This document shows, one piece after another, positions 47,300-50,101 of a DNA stretch of 50,101 nt; positions within the stretch are counted from its first letter, which is position 1, and each line of letters begins with the position of its first letter. Position numbers and translations under genes: made by a program. Below the pieces are notes generated by a model, which searched no databases, was not told the origin of the DNA, and was given only the letters and a program-made list of their open reading frames with translations. The stretch is taken from positions 140,212-190,312 of the forward strand of contig NZ_OLKL01000016.1 in the NCBI RefSeq assembly GCF_900291015.1, given 5' to 3'. Source of the DNA: Pseudomonas persica. Its GTDB lineage: Bacteria > Pseudomonadota > Gammaproteobacteria > Pseudomonadales > Pseudomonadaceae.

Positions 47300-47833
47300 A
47301 TGGTAAAGATGGCGCGCTTCGCATTTCTCTCCCTGGCAGCCTTGCTGGCTGCCTGCTCCAGCCGTGCGCCTGCGCCGGCCCCTGTGGTACAGCCGCAGGT
47401 TACCTATAGCCAGCCCAGCCCTTCGCCGATTGCCGATGACGTGTTGATGCGTGCCATCGGCCTGGTGGGCACGCCTTATCGCTGGGGCGGCAACACCCCG
47501 GACTCCGGTTTCGATTGCAGTGGCCTGATCAAGTACGTCTACCGTGATGCTGCCGGCATCAGCTTGCCGCGTTCGACGCGGGAGATGATCGTCATGCGTG
47601 CACCGACGGTGGATGCCAAGGCGCTGCAGTCCGGTGACCTGGTGTTCTTTGCCACCAGTGGTGGCTCGCAGGTCAGCCATGCTGGTATTTATGTCGGGGA
47701 GGGGCGCTTCGTGCATGCACCTTCCAGTGGTGGCACGGTGCGCCTGGACTACCTGTCCAACAGCTACTGGGCCAAGGCCTACTTGCAGGCCAAGCGCGTC
47801 ATTCCGCAAGGGCATCTGGCGCAGAACCCCTGA
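47300..47833 (+). CDS. NlpC/P60 peptidoglycan endopeptidase lipoprotein (second of two)
   Basis: Encodes 177 residues. Lipobox LLAAC, short Pro-rich linker (APAPAPVVQPQ), NlpC/P60 domain with Cys in SGFDCSGLIKYVY, His in QVSHAGIYVGE, third residue in FVHAPSS. It is a close relative of the preceding gene, sharing LPRSTREMI and KAYLQAKR-like ends (KTFIEAKR there), so the pair arose by tandem duplication. ATG 47300 has AGGA 11 bp upstream; ATG 47309 is an alternative. Confidence 0.92.
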   Translation: MVKMARFAFLSLAALLAACSSRAPAPAPVVQPQVTYSQPSPSPIADDVLMRAIGLVGTPYRWGGNTPDSGFDCSGLIKYVYRDAAGISLPRSTREMIVMRAPTVDAKALQSGDLVFFATSGGSQVSHAGIYVGEGRFVHAPSSGGTVRLDYLSNSYWAKAYLQAKRVIPQGHLAQNP

Positions 47834-47898
47834 ATCCAAACCTGGTGCATGCCTTGTAGGGACAACTGCCTTGCTGCAAATCTGCCAGTTGGCGTGAT

Positions 47899-47963
47899 CC
47901 CTGTGGGAGCGGGCGGGCCCGCGAACACGGGCGCAGCCCGCGAACACGGGCGCAGCCCGTGCC
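47899..47963. repeat. REP with a 19-bp tandem duplication
   Basis: After CCCTGTGGGAGCGGG the unit GCCCGCGAACACGGGCGCA occurs twice in exact tandem (47917-47935 and 47936-47954), then GCCCGTGCC. One half of a REP pair has apparently been duplicated internally. Confidence 0.85.
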
Positions 47964-48021
47964 ATCCACCGTGTCCGCGTCGGTTGCTTCCGCCGTTCAG
48001 GCCGTTGTCAGCCGACCCGTC

Positions 48022-49329
48022 TCACGGCGCCTTGCTAACTCGCCAGACCACATTGCCGACATCATCGGCTACCAGCACGCCGCCACGTCCATCATTGATC
48101 ACCCCCACGGGGCGACCCATCGCCTTGCCGCGCTCATCGAGAAACCCGGTGAGCAGGTCCACGGGTTGGCCCGAGGGTTTCCCTGAGTCGTCGAACGGCA
48201 CGAAAATCACCTTGTAGCCACTGTGCGGTTCGCGATTCCACGACCCGTGCTGGCCCACGAATGCCCCCTGTTCGAAGGGCGGTGGTAGCCCATGCGGTTC
48301 GGCGAATGCCAGCCCGAGCGAGGCTGTATGTGGGCCCACGGCATAGTCGGGCACCAGCGCCTGGGCCACTTTTTCCGGCGCTGGCGGTTGCACGCGCTCA
48401 TCCACGTGCCTGCCATAGTAGCTGTAGGGCCAGCCATAGAAACCGCCGTCCTTTACGGAAGTGATGTAGTCCGGTACCAGATCGCTGCCGATCTCGTCAC
48501 GCTCGTTGACTGCCGTCCACAACGCGCCGCTGTTTGGCTCCCAGGCCATGCCGTTAGGGTTGCGCAGGCCGGTGGCGAACAGGCGGTGCTGGCCGCTGGC
48601 TGGGTCCACTTCCCAGATCGCGGCGCGCCCTTGTTCCTTGTCCAGGCCGTTTTCGCCTACATTGCTGTTGGAGCCGACCGTCACGAAAAGCTTCTTGCCA
48701 TCGGGGCTGGCGATCACGTTCTTGGTCCAGTGGTGGTTGAGCGGCCCGCCGGGCAACTCGACCACCGGCTGGCCCTCATTGCGGATTTGCATGGCACCGG
48801 GTTCGTAGTGAAAGCGCAGCAGCCTGTCGGTGTTGGCGACATAGAGCTCCTTGCCGACCAGGGCCATGCCGAACGGTGAGTTGAGCTCTTCGATGAAGGT
48901 TGCGCGGATTTCAGCCACGCCGTCGTGGTCGGCATCACGCAGCAGGGTGATGCGGTTGGCGCTGGGTACGCCTGCACCTGCCCTGTTCATCGCCTTCTTC
49001 ATGACCCAGCCGCGCAGGCCCTTGCCATCTTCCGGCTTGGGCGGGGCGTTGGTTTCGGCTACCAGAACGTCGCCGTTGGGCAGCAGGTATAGCCAGCGAG
49101 GGTGGTCCAGTCCGCTGGCGAACGCTTTCACCTGAGTGCCTGGTGCTGCTTCGGGCTTGACGTCTTTGGGCCAGCCCACTGCCGGGGCGATATTCACGGT
49201 GGGAAAGGTAGTCTTGACCGGAGCAGGCAGCTGAGGGGTTGGGCCACTGCCGTCGAGTACATCCAGCAGGGCGGTTTCGCCGCAGGCGGTCAGGTTGGCG
49301 ACCAATAACCAAAGCATCAGGTGTTTCAT
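48022..49329 (-). CDS. PQQ-dependent sugar (sorbosone-type) dehydrogenase lipoprotein
   Basis: Encodes 435 residues. Lipobox LTAC predicts lipidation at Cys16. The mature protein is a six-bladed beta-propeller of the soluble glucose/sorbosone dehydrogenase type: SGLDHPRWLYLLPNGDVLVAE, HHWTKNVIASPDGKKLFVTVG, RNPNGMAWEPNSGALWTAVNERDEIG, FVGQHGSWNREPHSGYKV, GRPVGVINDGRGGVLVADD (each a separate stretch). The family oxidises sugars in the periplasm with PQQ; substrate unknown. GGGAGGACG precedes the ATG. No PQQ synthesis genes nearby. Confidence 0.87.
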   Translation of the reverse strand: MKHLMLWLLVANLTACGETALLDVLDGSGPTPQLPAPVKTTFPTVNIAPAVGWPKDVKPEAAPGTQVKAFASGLDHPRWLYLLPNGDVLVAETNAPPKPEDGKGLRGWVMKKAMNRAGAGVPSANRITLLRDADHDGVAEIRATFIEELNSPFGMALVGKELYVANTDRLLRFHYEPGAMQIRNEGQPVVELPGGPLNHHWTKNVIASPDGKKLFVTVGSNSNVGENGLDKEQGRAAIWEVDPASGQHRLFATGLRNPNGMAWEPNSGALWTAVNERDEIGSDLVPDYITSVKDGGFYGWPYSYYGRHVDERVQPPAPEKVAQALVPDYAVGPHTASLGLAFAEPHGLPPPFEQGAFVGQHGSWNREPHSGYKVIFVPFDDSGKPSGQPVDLLTGFLDERGKAMGRPVGVINDGRGGVLVADDVGNVVWRVSKAP

Positions 49330-49406
49330 GGGCGGCGTCCTCCCAAGAAGGCTTATGGAACTGAGAGGTCGGCGACGTTCGCCAGGTTCCCGGCAACCAT
49401 CCAACA

Positions 49407-49440
<34 letters not shown>

Positions 49441-49478
49441 TTGCTTCTAAGCGCGCGATAGTTCAGGCGCCGCCGATT

Positions 49479-50060
49479 GCGACTTCAGGAGGCCGAGCGA
49501 AGGGCTTGCGGAGGGAGGTGACGGGCATGGATGCCCGTCAAGCGCTGAGGCCCCATGGATGGGGCCTGCAGCGCGTACTCCCGGGAGCAAGCCCGTAGCG
49601 AGGGAACCCCGTAGCGAAGCGGAGGGGCCGGATGATGGGAGCCAGCGTTTTTTGGTTACTTTTTGTCGCGTTTGACAAAAAGTGACCCGCCGTAAGGGCG
49701 GAAAGGTGACTTGGCGCCACCATCGCGAATGAATGTCTACTCGATGTGAATGCCCACATCAAAAAAGCAAAAAAGCTTATGCGCCGGTTTTCATACAGCG
49801 AACAGTCCATTTGCGATGGCGACGCTGACTCACCTTTTCGCCCTTACGGCGAGTCACTTTTTGTCAAACGCGACAAAAAGTAACCAAAAAACGCTGCGCT
49901 CCCATCATCCGGCCCCTACGCTGCGCTCCGGGGTTCCCTCACTCCGGCCTTGCTCCCGGGAGGACCGCGCTGCAGGCCCCATCCTGGGGCCCAGCGCTTG
50001 ACGGGCATCCATGCCCGTCACCTCCCTCCGCAAGGCCTGCGTTCGGCCTCCTGAAGTCGC
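49479..50060. repeat. Large imperfect inverted repeat, 253-bp arms and 76-bp core
   Basis: Left arm 49479-49731 and right arm 49808-50060 are reverse complements with about 22 differences by my count (near 91%). Both begin GCGACTTCAGGAGGCC at the outer end. Each arm contains nested hairpins: GACGGGCAT-GG-ATGCCCGTC, GGCCCCAT...ATGGGGCC, ACTTTTTGTC-N6-GACAAAAAGT and CGCC-GTAAG-GGCG. The 42 nt around GGTTACTTTTTGTCGCG are identical. The core has GATGTG-AATGCC-CACATC. Mirror-image reading frames in the two arms are a by-product. No transposase or clear target duplication. Confidence 0.88.
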
Positions 50061-50063
50061 GAA

Positions 50064-50101
50064 GATCAAGATCAAGATCAAGATCAAGATCAAGATCAAG
50101 A
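50064..50101. repeat. Hexanucleotide microsatellite (GATCAA)n, cut by the window end
   Basis: Six full GATCAA units and two more bases start 3 bp outside the right arm and run off the window. Confidence 0.92.

Noticed and set aside
49905..50099. Minus-strand frame beginning with an Ile-Leu repeat
   Set aside because: The repeat is the translation of the (GATCAA)n microsatellite, and the rest is the inverted-repeat arm.

Overview
This window looks like a chromosomal core segment of a fluorescent pseudomonad of the Pseudomonas putida group. The evidence is high GC with strong third-position G/C bias, a gene order familiar from Pseudomonas (ispF-truD-surE-pcm-nlpD-rpoS-rsmZ-fdxA-mutS-pncC-recA-recX; ldhA-gacS-pirRS-cysM-rlmD-relA-mazG; purM-purN; hda), and many copies of the short palindromic REP element typical of P. 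putida, mostly as head-to-head pairs between genes. I see no phage, insertion sequence, CRISPR array, rRNA or tRNA. About 53 protein genes and one small regulatory RNA are supported.

Layout. 1-3.1 kb: a LysR regulator divergent from glutathione-dependent formaldehyde detoxification (frmA-fghA). 3.2-9.4 kb: a compact run (ispF, truD, surE, pcm) leading into nlpD and rpoS, with a PsrA-type operator inside nlpD at the place expected for the rpoS promoter; then the RsmZ RNA with its GacA box, and fdxA. 9.5-16.6 kb: mutS, a family-25 glycosyltransferase-like gene, pncC, recA (with a LexA box), recX and a LOG-family nucleosidase. 16.7-28.6 kb: small regulators and housekeeping genes (ribbon-helix-helix protein, QSregVF-like secreted protein, tapT, erdR, dgkA, finR/fpr, SprT-like, Yip1, ttcA, a Tag-like glycosylase, arsC-wrbA-DUF2069, a thioredoxin lipoprotein, a META lipoprotein, ldhA). 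28.7-40 kb: gacS, a PirRS-like two-component pair without its receptor gene, cysM, rlmD, relA, mazG, DUF2058. 40.1-49.3 kb: a small gene with an unusual palindrome-rich promoter, a purM-purN-DUF3108 operon, DUF2066-AI-2E permease, hda, two tandem NlpC/P60 lipoproteins and a PQQ-type sugar dehydrogenase lipoprotein. 49.4-50.1 kb: no convincing gene but a 253-bp inverted repeat around a 76-bp core, flanked on both sides by hexanucleotide microsatellites; the right one runs off the window.

How the genes work together. The window concentrates global stress and lifestyle control: GacS (sensor), RsmZ (its output RNA), RpoS (stationary-phase sigma factor), RelA ((p)ppGpp synthesis) and MazG (nucleotide clean-up), together with recA/recX/mutS and a Tag-like glycosylase for genome maintenance. 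The most novel-looking items are the terminal inverted-repeat element and the small gene at 40111-40293, whose promoter carries a PsrA-consensus palindrome at nearly the same distance from its predicted start as the one at rpoS. All identifications come from reading the sequence; no database search was run.
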